Source: Panicum virgatum (lineage: Eukaryota > Streptophyta > Magnoliopsida > Poales > Poaceae). From it: a DNA stretch of 64,000 nucleotides. The notes under the pieces are model-generated. The model searched no databases. It saw only the letters and a list, made by a program, of their open reading frames with translations, and was not told the DNA's origin. Both the position numbers and the translations under genes were made by a program. The stretch covers positions 54,776,951 to 54,840,950 of the forward strand of contig NC_053138.1 in NCBI RefSeq assembly GCF_016808335.1, written 5' to 3'. Shown in pieces: positions 30,668 to 42,059 of the stretch. The first letter of the stretch is position 1. The number at the start of each line of letters is the position of its first letter.

Positions 30668-33600
30668 ATGGTGTTGCGTTCGGGAACCGAGAGGGATGGT
30701 GCCAATGGTTCGGGTGGCAATAACAACCGCGACAATGAGGTTCCCCTTCCTAATCCTCCTGTTCATCCAACCCTCGCGGACATCCTAGCCCGACAAACTG
30801 AACTTATGGCGCACCTAGTCAATCAGATGGGCAATGCCGGCAATAATGGTCCAAGGGCTGAACCTCAAGTGAACAGGTTTGGGGATTTCTTTCGCACCAA
30901 CCCGCCCATCTTTCGTGGCTCTAAGGATCCTCTTGATGCGGATTTCTGGCTCAATATCATTGAAGAGAAACTGGGTCTTATTGAGTGTGAGCCATATGAG
31001 AAGGTTTTATTTGCTGCTCATCAACTGCATGATGCCCCTGGGGCTTGGTGGCGGAACTTCAAGGCATCTCACCCTGCCAACCACCGCTTCACATGGGAGG
31101 AGTTCCGCACAGCTTTTCGCTCCTTCCATATTCCCAAGGGTATCATGGATATCAAGAAGAAGGAATTTCTGAATCTCACTCAAGGAACTCATGATGTGAT
31201 GGCCTATGTCAATGCCTTCATCACACTCTCCCAATATGCACTTGAAGAAGTGGCCACCGATGCTAAGAAGCAAGAACGCTTGTATGATGGGCTCTCCGCA
31301 GAGTTACAAGACAAGCTCTCCACTACCAAGTTTGAAGACTTCAATGACTTGGTGAATATCGCTATCAGAGCTGAGCACAAGATAAAGAATCTTGAGGCAA
31401 AGAACAAGCATCCTGCTCCTACCTCTGCAGGCGGTAGCTCCTCACGTCCACGTCTGGGGCCTTCTCCTTTTCCACCTCGGGCACCGGGTACTCAACCTCC
31501 CCGTCCTATGTGGATTGTACGTCACCCTCAACCTCCTCAAGGACAAGCTCCTAGGCCGATCAATGCCTATTGGAGCAATCCAAATGTTACCGCAAAGGGT
31601 CCGTGCTACAATTGTGGTGGCATAGGCCATTTCTCCAGGGATTGCCCCTCTCCGAGGCGTGGTGGTGCCTTCAATGCACCCAGGCCTAATAATCCTCTAC
31701 CTCAAGCACAGCATCAAGAAGTTAAGCCGCAACAAGCTCCTAAACGTGGCCGCCTCAACTACACCACCGCCAAAGAAATTCTGGAGAATGCCGAAGTCCT
31801 CATGGGTACGCTCCTAATCAATTCTCACCCTGCTATGGTTCTTTTTGATTCTGGAGCCACTTTTTCTTTCATCAGTAAGAAATTTATGCTGCATAGTAAG
31901 CTTGAGATGCAAAATCTACAAATGCCATACCATATAGAATCACCGGGTGGGGAAATCATTGCCAGACACTTTGCTAATGAGGTTCCAATTCTCATTGAGG
32001 GAGTTACTTTTCGAGCCAATTTTCTCATTCTAGACAAGCTGGAGTTAGATGTGATTCTTGGGATGAATTGGTTGGGTAAGCATGACGGGGTTATCAAATG
32101 TGGGCCCCGCACCATTGATCTTTTGCACCCTTCTGGGAGTAGAGTTTTTCTGTCTCTTGCCAAGGTGGAATCTTGTTTATATGCCTTGGCGAGTACCAAA
32201 GCCACGGCGTTGGAAGATATTCCCATGATTTGTGAGTATCCGGATGTCTTTCCAGAAGAATTACCGGGTATGCCTCCTGATCGTGAGGTGGAGTTCGTCA
32301 TAGAGCTCATGCCCGGGACTGCTCCTGTCTCTAAACAGCCTTACTGAATGCCTCCCAATGAGTTGAAGGAATTGAAGAAACAACTCAAGACTTTATTGGA
32401 CAAGGGTTTTATTCGCCCGAGCTCCTCTCCATGGGGATGCCCGGCTCTTTTTGTGAAAAAGAAAGATGATAGTTTACGGATGTGTGTTGATTATCATCCG
32501 TTGAATGAAGCCACTGTCAAGAACAAATATCCTCTTCCTCGGATTGATATCTTATTTGATCAACTCTCGGGAGCTCGTTATTTCTCCAAGATTGATCTAA
32601 GGTTAGGTTATCATCAAATCAAGATCCGGAAAGAAGATATTCCTAAAACGGCTTTTTCTACTAGATATGGTCTCTATGAATTCACTGTCATGTCCTTCGG
32701 CCTCACCAATGCACCGGCTTATTTCATGTATCTGATGAATATCATCTTCATGGAGGAACTTGATGTCTTTGTGATCATCTTCATTGATGATATTCTCATT
32801 TATTCCAAGACCCAAGAAGATCATGCTCGTCATATTCATATCGTCCTCCAAAAACTTAGAGAGCATCGTCTTTATGCCAAGTTCAGCAAATGTGAGTTTT
32901 GGCTTGAAAAAGTCTCTTTTCTTGGTCATGTCCTCTCCAAGGATGGTATTGCTGTAGATCCTAGTAAGGTGCAAGATGTTCTAGATTGGAAGCAACCTCA
33001 GAATGTCCACGAGATCCAGAGTTTTCTTGGACTTGCGGGATATTACCGCCGGTTCATAGAGAACTTTTCTAAAATTGCGAAGCCTATAACTGAGTTATTG
33101 AAAAATGGAGTTAAGTTTGAGTGTACTCAAGTCTGTGAAGAAGCCTTCCAAACTCTTAAGGATCGCCTCACTACTGCTCTAGTTCTTGCTCAGCCAGATA
33201 TTTCCAAGAGTTTCGATGTTTATTGCGATGCTTCTCGCATCAGTCTTGGCTGTGTTCTTATGCAAGAAGACCGAGTAGTGGCCTATGCTTCTCGACAACT
33301 CAAGCGACATGAAGAAAATTATCCTACCCATGATTTAGAGCTTGCGGCTGTTGTCCATGCTCTCAAAATATGACGTCACTATCTGCTTGGTAATCATTGC
33401 AACATCTATACTGATCACAAGAGCCTCAAGTATATTTTCACTCAATCTGATCTCAACATGAGGCAACGTCGATGGCTTGAACTGATCAAGGATTATGATC
33501 TTGAAGTGCATTATCGTCCTGGTAAGGCAAATGTCGTCGCTGATGCACTAAGCCGGAAGGCTCAATGTAATTGCTTGATCATAGCCCCTCCTTTGCATAC

Positions 33601-35107
33601 TCTCTGTGATGATCTTCGGAAACTCGGAATTTCTATGGTCAAAGAAGGCTATCTTGTTACTCTTACAGTTAGATCTGATCTTTATGATCAAATTAAGGAA
33701 GTCCAAAAGAAGAATAAGGGTATGGCTCGAATTCAGGAACTAATGAAGGAGGGCAAAGCTCGGTGTTTCTCTATGGATGATCAAGGGGTTCTATTCTTTG
33801 GGAAGCATATTGTGGTGCCTAAGGATCATAACCTCAGGCGAATTATCCTTGATGAAGCCCATAGTTCTCAATTCTCCATTCATCCGGGCAGTACCAAAAT
33901 GTATCAAGATCTCAAGCAAAGATTTTGGTGGACTTGCATGAAGCGAGAAATTGCTCGGTATGTCTCTGAGTGTGATGTTTGCCAAAGGGTTAAGGCCGAG
34001 CATCTCAAACCAGCTGGTACTCTTCAGCCCTTACCTATTCCATCATGGAAGTGGGAAGAAATTGGAATGGATTTCATCACTGGATTACCCAAGTCTTCTC
34101 AAGGATATGATTCCATATGGGTAATCATGGATCGTTTGACAAAGTCAGCTCATTTTCTTCCGGTGAAGACTACTTATCTCGTCAAGCAATATGCGGAGTT
34201 GTACCTCACTCGCATTGTTTGTCTGCATGGTGTTTCTAAGAAAATTGTCTCTGATCGTGGTCCTCAATTTGTCGCTCACTTTTGGAGAAGTCTTCATGAA
34301 GCCATGGGAACTGATCTCACCTATAGCACTGCTTATCATCCTTAAACCGACGGTCAAGCCGAGAGAGTCAATCAAATCCTAGAAGATATGTTAAGAGCTT
34401 GTGCTCTCATATATGAGAAGAAATGGGTTACTTGCTTACCATTTGCAGAGTTCTCTTATAACAATAGTTATCAAGCAAGTATCAAAATGTCTCCTTTTGA
34501 AGCCCTTTATGGAAGACGGTGCAGGACTCCTATCAATTGGTCCGAATCCGGAGAGAGGCCTTTCTTTGGTCCAGATTTGGTGAAAGATGCCGAGGAGCAA
34601 GTCAGGATTATTCATGAGAATCTTCGCATTGCTCAATCTCGTCAAAAGACTTATGCTGATTGTCGTCGCCGAGAACTTCATCTTAAAGTTGGCGATTATG
34701 TCTATCTCAAGGTTTCTCCATTTAAGGGCACTCGCCATTTTCAAGTAAGAGGAAAATTAGCGCCACGCTATGTCGGACCTTTTTGGATCATCAAGAAAGT
34801 TGGAGCCGTGGCTTATCAATTGGAACTTCCTCAATCACTCTCCGCCGTGCACAATGTTTTTCATATCTCTCAATTCAAGAAATGTCATCGTGTTCCAACT
34901 GACGCCATCGACCTTGAGTCACTTGACCTTCAACCGGGTCTTACCTACGAAGAGCACCCAATTGCCATTCTTGACCGAGATGAAAGAAAGGTGAAGCATA
35001 ACATGGTGAAGTTTGTAAAGGTTCAATGGAGCAATCATACTGAAGATGAAGCCACTTGGGAGCGTGAAGATCGATTACGTCAAGAACATCCGGAATTTTT
35101 TTTCTGA
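30668..35107 (+). pseudogene. gag-pol: Gypsy gag-pol in one frame with three premature stops
   Basis: One continuous frame of about 1480 codons covers gag (capsid ~70-260, zinc knuckle CYNCGGIGHFSRDC near 31606-31647), protease (DSGATFSF near 31848), reverse transcriptase ([10 protein letters not shown] near 32780), RNase H ([10 protein letters not shown] near 33223), integrase with an H-H-C-C site (CDVC near 33973), Asp and Asp residues ([16 protein letters not shown]), and a chromodomain-like end. It is broken by TGA at 32345-32347, TGA at 33371-33373 and TAA at 34343-34345. Each sits at a normally conserved Arg, Trp and Gln position respectively, so each is explained by one C-to-T or G-to-A change. 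No frameshift was seen. The start at 30668 (MVLRSG) follows an acceptor-like site; an in-frame Met at 30653 is the alternative. Confidence 0.93.
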
Positions 35108-35356
35108 TGAATAAGTTCTCTCTCTACCACACTCCACTTTCTTAATGAAGTTCATAGTTCTAGATGTTAGATATGTGGACACAGTCACCATCAAGAAAAC
35201 CCTGGGAAAGTCTCACACCACATTATCCCTGCCTTTGTGCATCATCTCTTAGATGTTTATCTTGTCTAGGTGAATATGGCCAACCTAGTCCGAGTTTTAT
35301 CCTTCCCCTCTTGTCTACCCAAATCTCGGGACGAGATTTTCTTAAGGGGGGAGAGT
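35108..35356 (+). other. 3' untranslated part and polypurine tract of gypsy
   Basis: Short non-coding stretch ending CTTAAGGGGGGAGAGT (35341-35356) directly before the 3' LTR, a standard gypsy polypurine tract. Confidence 0.85.
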
Positions 35357-38300
35357 TGTCACAGCCCAGAGAAAAAAAAGAAGAAAAGAAAAGAAAATCC
35401 CTCACCGGGCCCACCCATCAGTCTCTCCCTCTCCTCCTCTCTCTGTTCTGCGCGGAGCGCGCCGCCCGCACGCGTCGCCCGTCGCCGGTGTCCATCCTCG
35501 CGAGTCGCGCCACGTGCCGTCCATCCTCGGCAGCCGTGCCGCGCGCGTCCTCCGCTTGCCCTTATCCTCCCACGACGACACCGCGGCCTCATCCTTCCCT
35601 TCTCCCCCTCAAACCCTAGCCCCAAACCTCCATTACCGCCGCCCCGAGCTCCGTCGCCGCCGCGATTCGCCCGCTCCGGTGAGCCGTGGCTCAATTCCTC
35701 ATGGTGGGAGCTTCTTCTACCTCCTCTCGACCAATTTCACCCCTAACCCGGCCTCCTCCCTCACCGCACAGGGCCGCCTCCGCCTGCCGCCGCCCCTGCT
35801 CGTCGCGCCGCCCGTCCGCCGCCGTTCCCCGCCGTCCAACCCGCCGGTGAGGTTCCCCGCTTCCTCCTTTTCGCCGTGCGCGTCTCCCCTGGTCTGCTCC
35901 GGCCTTGCTTCGTCACACTGCCGTCCGTCGGCGCCGCCGCGTCGCGCGCGTCGCGCCGCGCGCGCGGTGTCCGCGCACACCACACGCACCAGCGCGCCGT
36001 GGCCGCGCCCCGCCGCGGGTCAAGGCCCCTGGTTGGCCTTGACTCGGGCTGGTGGGCCGCTGGCCAGCGGGCCCCACCTGTCAGCGCCTGCGGGTGTGGA
36101 ATCCGGGTGTACCTAGCAGTTTTGCTAGGATTTCTTAGGTTTTATATATCTGCAATCTTGCAAAATGTGTATAAATTCGTGTATAGCTCCAAAAATTATG
36201 AAACTTATTTTGTTGGATTCCTCTAGCTGAGATCTACCTAGGAAAAGTATTGCTTTGCATGTTACTTTGCTGTAGATTTATCTATAGTTTTATTTTGCAA
36301 AAGTGAGTTTAATGCTTGGTTATTTGAGTATTGCTAGAAAAATCTCAAACTAAATTTTGTTAGACTCCTTGTGAGGTGGTTTTCAGTGGTGCAAATTGTT
36401 CACATGTTTCCTTTCTGTGTATCAAAGTTTTAGCTTTTCTTACGCTTTATCTGAAAATGATTTAATATAGAACTTTTTGCTGGAAAGTGAGAAAATAGTA
36501 AAACCAGTTTTGTTAGTTTTGTTTTCATGCCTAGTTTCTAAGATAATTTTCTTAGATTTGTTTAGTTGAGTTTGCATGCATTTTCTGATTTACCTTGTTT
36601 TGGGTGGCTGAAAACTCTTATATTTATGGTTATTTATAGGAAAATGGTTTTGCTGCAAATCCAATTTTCATGAGTTCCTTGCAATGTTCTCGGCATGCTC
36701 AAATTATTTCATGATTTATACTTGTTGTTTAGTTCGTTTCTTAATTCTTACATCGCATTCATGCATTCCAGTGACCGAACCGTCGGAGGTCGAACCCGTG
36801 GAGCCCGCCGAGTCCGTTGAGCCTGAACCCGGAATCCCGTTCGTGGTCGAGCCCGAAGTTAACCAAGGCAAGCAGCTAAGCATATTCCTTGCACCTGTCT
36901 AATCTGATTTAGTTTAGCTATTCCACTTGGGTATTGTGGGTTATATATGTGTAGTATGTATGTATTGCATTTTTATACCTATCTTTATGCATAATCCTTC
37001 CTTGATTTGTTATCCTTATTCTTGGCACTAGTTAGTTAGTTAATTAGTTAACTTGACTAGATGCTTAGCCCTGCTTAGAATACTTCTATTGGTCGCTAGA
37101 CAGGAATGGTTTGGATGATCACGCTTACCGGTTACCCTTGATCGCACTGGTTTGATTGGGTTGTTAAGAGTTTGGTAGTACCGAGATTCGAGCGGAATGT
37201 TAGGGCCTAGAGAATGAAGTCACATGGGCATAGTCCGCTTGGATCGATTAAGGACCGAGTGGACGACGTCGGTTTTGAGCACCTTTTCGTGCTACCACAT
37301 ATCCAATATAATGGTACGGATAAGCCAATTACCTTCTTTGACTTGATCATTGATGTGTAGTCCTAGATACGTGGCTATGGGCTATGCAGAGAGGCTTAGT
37401 GTGTCCCCAGGTGGACCTATGTGTAGGAAAGTTTAGAGATGTCCCTGGTGGAACTAAGTCTCTACTCGTAATCTAGGTGTGAGGTTCAATGATCGAGCCA
37501 TGTTGGGAATAGTTGACGCGAGTACCCCCTTATCCAACTTTGGCCGGTTGGGTGAGTTGCATGGTCCTTGCGTCGTGTGGGTAAAGTAGTACACCCTTGC
37601 AAGGTTATAATCAATTCGAATTGCCGCGCTCTCGGTTATGAGCACGCTCTTTATCCCATGAACTCCTCGTAGAAGTGCGGACATGTTGGAATGGATTTTA
37701 GTAACTCGGGAATAACTATGTTATTCATAGTATGTTTTACTAAAATTTAATGGGGGTTCGGGCAACATTAATTAATTTTACTAGGTATTAGTTTAGAGAG
37801 CTCATGCTTATGCAATAAGTACTTAACCTTAAAGCTTTTACTTGAGCCTTTGCATGATCCTTGTTTATGTAATCGCGTAAGTCTTGCGAGTACCTTTTGT
37901 ACTCAGGTTGCTTTCTAAACCTAGTTGCAGGTGAGCCGGAAGTAGTGTTCGGCCACTTCTACCCCGCTGATCCAAACGCGGGGGAAGATTAGGTCGTGGT
38001 GGCTGTAGTGATGCCCTTGAACAAGGCATCATTACTTTAGTAAGTTCTTATCGTAATCGAGCTCCGTGAGAGTATGTAAATGCAATAAACTTTACGTTTC
38101 TGTTTAATATGACTTTCGTGAGCCCAAGGCTTGTGAGTGAAGCTTGAAACCCACCTATATTGAACTTGTAATATCAAGTTTCGAACTCTGTTTTTATAAA
38201 ACTGCTCTTCGTGGATTATTGGCGATGTATTCGATTGTAAACGGTATGTGCATATGCTGATTCTGGACGTATGTTGGAGCACATACCGGGACTACCGGAT

Positions 38301-38456
38301 TTGATATTATTTTGGATGAATGACGTGTCGGTTATTCGTGTCTCTAGATGTGGGATAACACGTGGCACGCTCTCCGGCAAGCACGTGTTAACTCTCATCT
38401 GGATGATAATGACCGGCGATTCGTTTAAAATAGTATCAAATTGGGCGGTTCTCACA
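35357..38456 (+). repeat. 3' LTR of gypsy, intact, 3.1 kb
   Basis: TGTCACAGCCC to TTCTCACA, uninterrupted. The first 750 bp are GC-rich, with donor- and acceptor-like sites (CTCCG/GTGAGCC, CACAG/GGCCGCC, CCGCCG/GTGAGG). The rest is AT-richer. The open frames inside (for example 35514-36116) are low complexity. The acidic VEPVEPAES segment is at about 36773-36860. Confidence 0.95.
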
Positions 38457-38461
38457 GCCGC

Positions 38462-38732
38462 CGCTCCGGTGCGCCAACGCGAAGTGCCGCCGTCGTCGTT
38501 TTCCCTGGCGAGCCACCGGGCCGTTTCGTCCGCGGATGGCCGGTCAGGCGCTTAATGCTGTGGCGGCGTGTCGCCGCCGCCCCTTGGTCTCCGCCGTGCA
38601 CCGCTGTCGCTGGTTTCCTTGCACGAACTCGACTAATTCTCATTTCTGTCTCGGTGAGTTCCGGCGACTCGGTAGTTCTCGGTCGGCCTCTTCTTCTTGC
38701 GCTCAGTGGAGAACGAAGCGTGTCTGATAACG
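38462..38732 (-). other. Leader of outer copia, part 2, with primer-binding site
   Basis: Continues the outer copia leader beyond the gypsy. Adjacent to the 5' LTR the minus strand reads CGTTATCAGACACGC, of which TTATCAGA partly matches the initiator-tRNA complement. The rest is GC-rich and non-coding. Confidence 0.7.
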
Positions 38733-38968
38733 TATTAGATGTAGAGAGGAATGGAATGATTGATTGTCTTGATTGATGGTTTAGACCATTTTTTATATAT
38801 GTACAAGAGGGAAAGGGTGTCTATTCTCGAAGGGACATGCCCCTTCGTAAATGGCCCCTTCGGGATGGCCCCTTCGCGAGTTGGTCCTTTCGAAAAAAAT
38901 AACCGCCTAATGACTAAACTAATTAACTATTATAGAAATTGATCACTAATACTAATTTATTCATAATA
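38733..38968 (-). repeat. 5' LTR of outer copia
   Basis: 236 bp, aligned without gaps to 8877-9112 with 14 differences. A TATATA box is present near 38794-38802. It is followed by the duplication TTCTC (38969-38973). Confidence 0.92.
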
Positions 38969-38973
38969 TTCTC

Positions 38974-40264
38974 AGAGTAAAATATCTCGTTTCCGACCTC
39001 TCGTATTCCTGATTTTTCATTTTTGATCAGCTACCAATGGTAGACTCAACCAAAATATTAGCTGTGGTGGATTCAAAGGACAACCCACACCAACCATGAT
39101 ATGGGGTCAACCACCTAGTAGTCTACGTCCAGAGTTCAAACTCTCAACTAATGACTAGTCACGCTTTTGTTAAACCGTGCAACAGTGCTGGTGATCTTAT
39201 ACTACATTCTTACCAACTTTAGCAATTAAAGAAATAAAAAGGACCAATTGAATGAGAGAGTGAACTAAGCTGATCATGCACGCTGCCATGCAACTTTGAT
39301 GTACGTGCATATCTATTGTGCTACGAGTCTCACTTACATTTAAATTTTTAGTCAATATTTTCCTTACATGTTGGATAAGGAAATCGATTGATTTTTGGAT
39401 TGTGTCACTCAACTTTTGTTAGCTGGAAATGCTACGTGGCTTCATCCTATTAGTTTGAAAATTGAGTGTGGCTTCATCCTATTAGTTTGAAAATTGAGTG
39501 ATGCCTTTACAAATTTTACTCGATCCTTGTGGAGTCATTCCCTATATTGCTACATGTGGCCATCTCATACGTCATCTTATACTGTAAATAGGGATTTTTT
39601 GATAAATAGTTTCACCAGCCCAAGTCGGGTTAAACATGGGTGTTTGTGTATAATTTTCTGAATGGGTCGGATTTGTTTAGGTTTCGGGTCAAAAAATCGG
39701 TCCATGGCCAGCCCAATTTTTATTAGGGGTTAAAAATTTCGGCCCGAGCCCAGCTCACATATTGATCAGGTCGGATCGGATCAGGTTTTTTCGGGACCGG
39801 TCGGGTTTGTCGGGTTGGCCAGCTCATGATCAGGTATAGGGCCAATGCATGTGGTGCATCTGGCAATAGACGGGGCAATACCTTGGAGTAACGCTAATTA
39901 AAAGGAGTAGTTTATATTATGGAGGTCACCGGTGTAGGGCAAGTACATTGATAGAGGCGGTTCATGCATTAACATGTAACGAATAACAACAATGCATGTG
40001 GCTAAAACATGCAAATTTTAAAAAGGCCATGAATGCTTTACAAAAGGTTGAAACCAACATTTTTTTTAAAATTTCCCAATTTTTTATAAATGACCCAAAC
40101 TCATATGATGGAATTGGGCTTCGTTAATTATTTTGTCTAAACAATTTAGAACAGGAACTAGCAGCCAAGATTTTTCTCTGAGCATCTGTAATTAACTGAT
40201 AAATTATGCGTAGGAGATGGTTAACAAATACACTTGGAAGTACCTATATGTTACATGGACGCCC
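38974..40264. other. Intergenic, no gene recognised
   Basis: AT-rich. A 32-bp unit is repeated twice in tandem (39436-39467 and 39468-39499, containing GGCTTCATCCTATTAG). A TCGGGTC-rich stretch at about 39600-39840 resembles a decayed repeat found widely in grasses. No gene or complete element is supported. Confidence 0.5.
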
Positions 40265-40546
40265 ATATCATGAAGTTTTTGTTTGGATTGAATCGTGAAA
40301 AGGAAAAGAGCAGTGTACCGTCGTGCAATAGGAATGGAGGGTGGAAATGCAAATTAAGAAAATCGAGTACATGATTTCAGGGAAGTACAGGTTCCATTTT
40401 GTTAAAGTATCACAAAAGTCAAGTTCAATGAAATTGCGTGGCACTATTCAATTCCTTTCTTCTAATTGGTTTAGCTGGGTCCAAGTACAACAATGCTAAG
40501 TTGCTTTCTTATTCATTAATATACAGTTGCGAAACGGCACCTAACG
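40265..40546. repeat. Duplicated segment, copy A
   Basis: Alignable over its length to 53181-53466 in the same orientation, with many substitutions and small indels. Shared words include AATCGTGAAAAG, AGAGCAGTGTACC, GAAATTGCGT and TTCTTATTCATTAATATA. Similarity appears again further on (about 40674-40720 against 53650-53697). Confidence 0.7.
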
Positions 40547-40799
40547 CGTTACAGAGACAAAGTGACAATGAAGTATCTATCGGTATTGTGCTCCAACTTT
40601 CGTCCAGGTACGATCGTGATTCTGTATGGCAAACAAAACTAACATTGATGATGCCTGACAGTTGTGGTCAACACGTCCAGACAGGCCTTTCATTCTGTCA
40701 AGGTCATACGCATTCACAGCTGTACGTCCAGAACAAGATGCTCACCACTATATATTTATTATGCTACGCGGTATGCCTATAGGCTATGGGCCCTAAGAC

Positions 40800-42030
40800 T
40801 ATCCGCACTCATCGTACTCCAAATTTCTACTCTAAATAGAATATTCCTGCTTGGTCATCAAGATTTTCTTCTCTATATCCAATTTCGATGCACTCGTTCA
40901 CTCTATATCTATACTCTATCTACTCTATATCAACTACCAACATGGGACCCACATGTCAGGATTATTTTATTTTTTCTTTCCCCTTCTTCCTCTCTCTCCC
41001 CTTCCATCCCTCCACTCCCCGTCTCCCTCTCTCCCGCGGCTTCTCTCTCTCCCTGCTCCCTCCCTGCGCCACGGCCATGGGCGCGCCCCTCCATCCCTCC
41101 CCATGCTCCCTCCCCGCGCCGGCCATGGTCGCGCCCCTCCTCCCTCGCGTGCTCGCGCCGGGCGCGGCGGAGCTCGCGAGTGGGGGCCAGCCCGGCGGAT
41201 CCCCTGCTCCCTGGCCCCTCCACCCCAGTGCCGGTCCTCCCCTCCTCCCCGGCGCCCCACCTCCCCTGCTCCCCTGCTCTGCCGGGCGGAGGCCGCGGCG
41301 GCCGGGCGCGCCGTGCGCCGAGGGCCACGCGCCTGCAGGAGCGCGCAGGCGGGGGTCGTGCGCCCGGGGCCGGCGGCGACAGGGCGCACCCGTGCGCGCG
41401 CTGCGGCGGCGAGGTGGGCCCCCGGCGGTGGGGCGGGGCGCGCACGGCCGCGGCGAGCAGGGAGGGTGGCGAGTGCACGGCCCTGCGCGAGGCGGCGGGG
41501 CGGCCTCCTGCTCCGGGCTCAGGGCGCTCCGGCGGCGCCCGCGGCGAGCTGCTTGGTGCTGCGGCGGGCTGCCCCTCCGAGCGGCGGCGGCGCTGCGTCC
41601 GGCGGGGCGCAGGGCACGCCGGCAACGACGACGAGGCGCGCGGAGGCGGAGGACGGCGGGGAGCAGCTGCGGTCATGCCCGGGCTCCTCTCCAGCAGGCG
41701 GCGCGGAGGTGCTCCAGCTCGGCGTGGCCCCTGCTCCGAGCTCTGCCGCGCCGCCCCGGCGTCGCGGGGTGGGTGGGTGGAGGGGGGAGCTCTGTCGCGG
41801 CGGGCGGGCTCGGCGGCGGTTGGGAACGACTACGGGAAGGACAGGGGGGCCCGCGCGCGTCAGTTTACCGCGTCGTCTGTACAGCGCTGGATGTGCCGCG
41901 CGGGAGCTCGCTCTGGACGGTACAGTATGGCATAGAGAGCCCCGCTGCAGCGAAATTTTCTCCAAATTGGTACTGAAAAACGGCTTACCGCGTGGGATAG
42001 AGATCCCACTGCGGACAGCCGAAGGATAGT
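40800..42030. other. GC-rich island with imperfect inverted ends (possible DNA transposon with captured sequence)
   Basis: The core (about 40990-41880) is extremely GC-rich. It carries several overlapping low-complexity frames on both strands (for example 40888-41976 plus, 40930-41676 minus) and no recognisable domain. The left edge has GACTATCCGCACT and the right edge in reverse GGCTGTCCGCAGT, 10 of 13 matching. This could be a Harbinger- or Mutator-like element carrying gene fragments, or simply a CpG island. No target duplication was established. Confidence 0.35.
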
Positions 42031-42059
42031 AACATGTGAACATTGGTCCAAGTCGACCC

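Larger units (their letters stand above)
15151..38456 (+). mobile_element. Middle Ty3/gypsy (chromovirus, Tekay/Del-like) retrotransposon
   Basis: LTRs of about 3.1 kb starting TGTCACAGCCC and ending TTCTCACA enclose a gag-pol. A perfect 5-bp duplication GCCGC flanks it (15146-15150 and 38457-38461), inside the leader of the outer copia. The primer-binding site TATCAGAGC follows the 5' LTR at 29992, and a polypurine tract precedes the 3' LTR. The 5' LTR is split by the Sirevirus. LTR divergence is about 1.6% by eye. The Tekay/Del-like placement rests on long LTRs, domain order and the chromodomain-like C-terminus. Confidence 0.95.
8877..38968 (-). mobile_element. Outer Ty1/copia retrotransposon (decayed), hosting two nested elements
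   Basis: Two 236-bp LTRs (8877-9112 and 38733-38968) are flanked by a perfect 5-bp duplication TTCTC (8872-8876 and 38969-38973). On the minus strand the element runs right to left: 5' LTR, GC-rich leader, degenerate gag-pol, polypurine tract, 3' LTR. Removing the nested gypsy (15151-38456 plus one TSD copy) leaves about 6.8 kb. The LTRs differ at 14 of 236 aligned positions by eye (about 6%), mostly transitions, so this is the oldest of the three nested elements. The integrase and RT remnants resemble grass Hopscotch/Retrofit-type copia proteins, which is an inference from short motifs. Confidence 0.93.

Noticed and set aside
39600..39840. TCGGGTC-rich stretch as a possible regulatory array
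   Set aside because: Looks like a common decayed grass repeat, without defined units or ends.
40664..42029. Frames of 362-423 codons on the plus strand and 248 codons on the minus strand
   Set aside because: Mutually overlapping, compositionally driven, no recognisable domain or single favoured frame.
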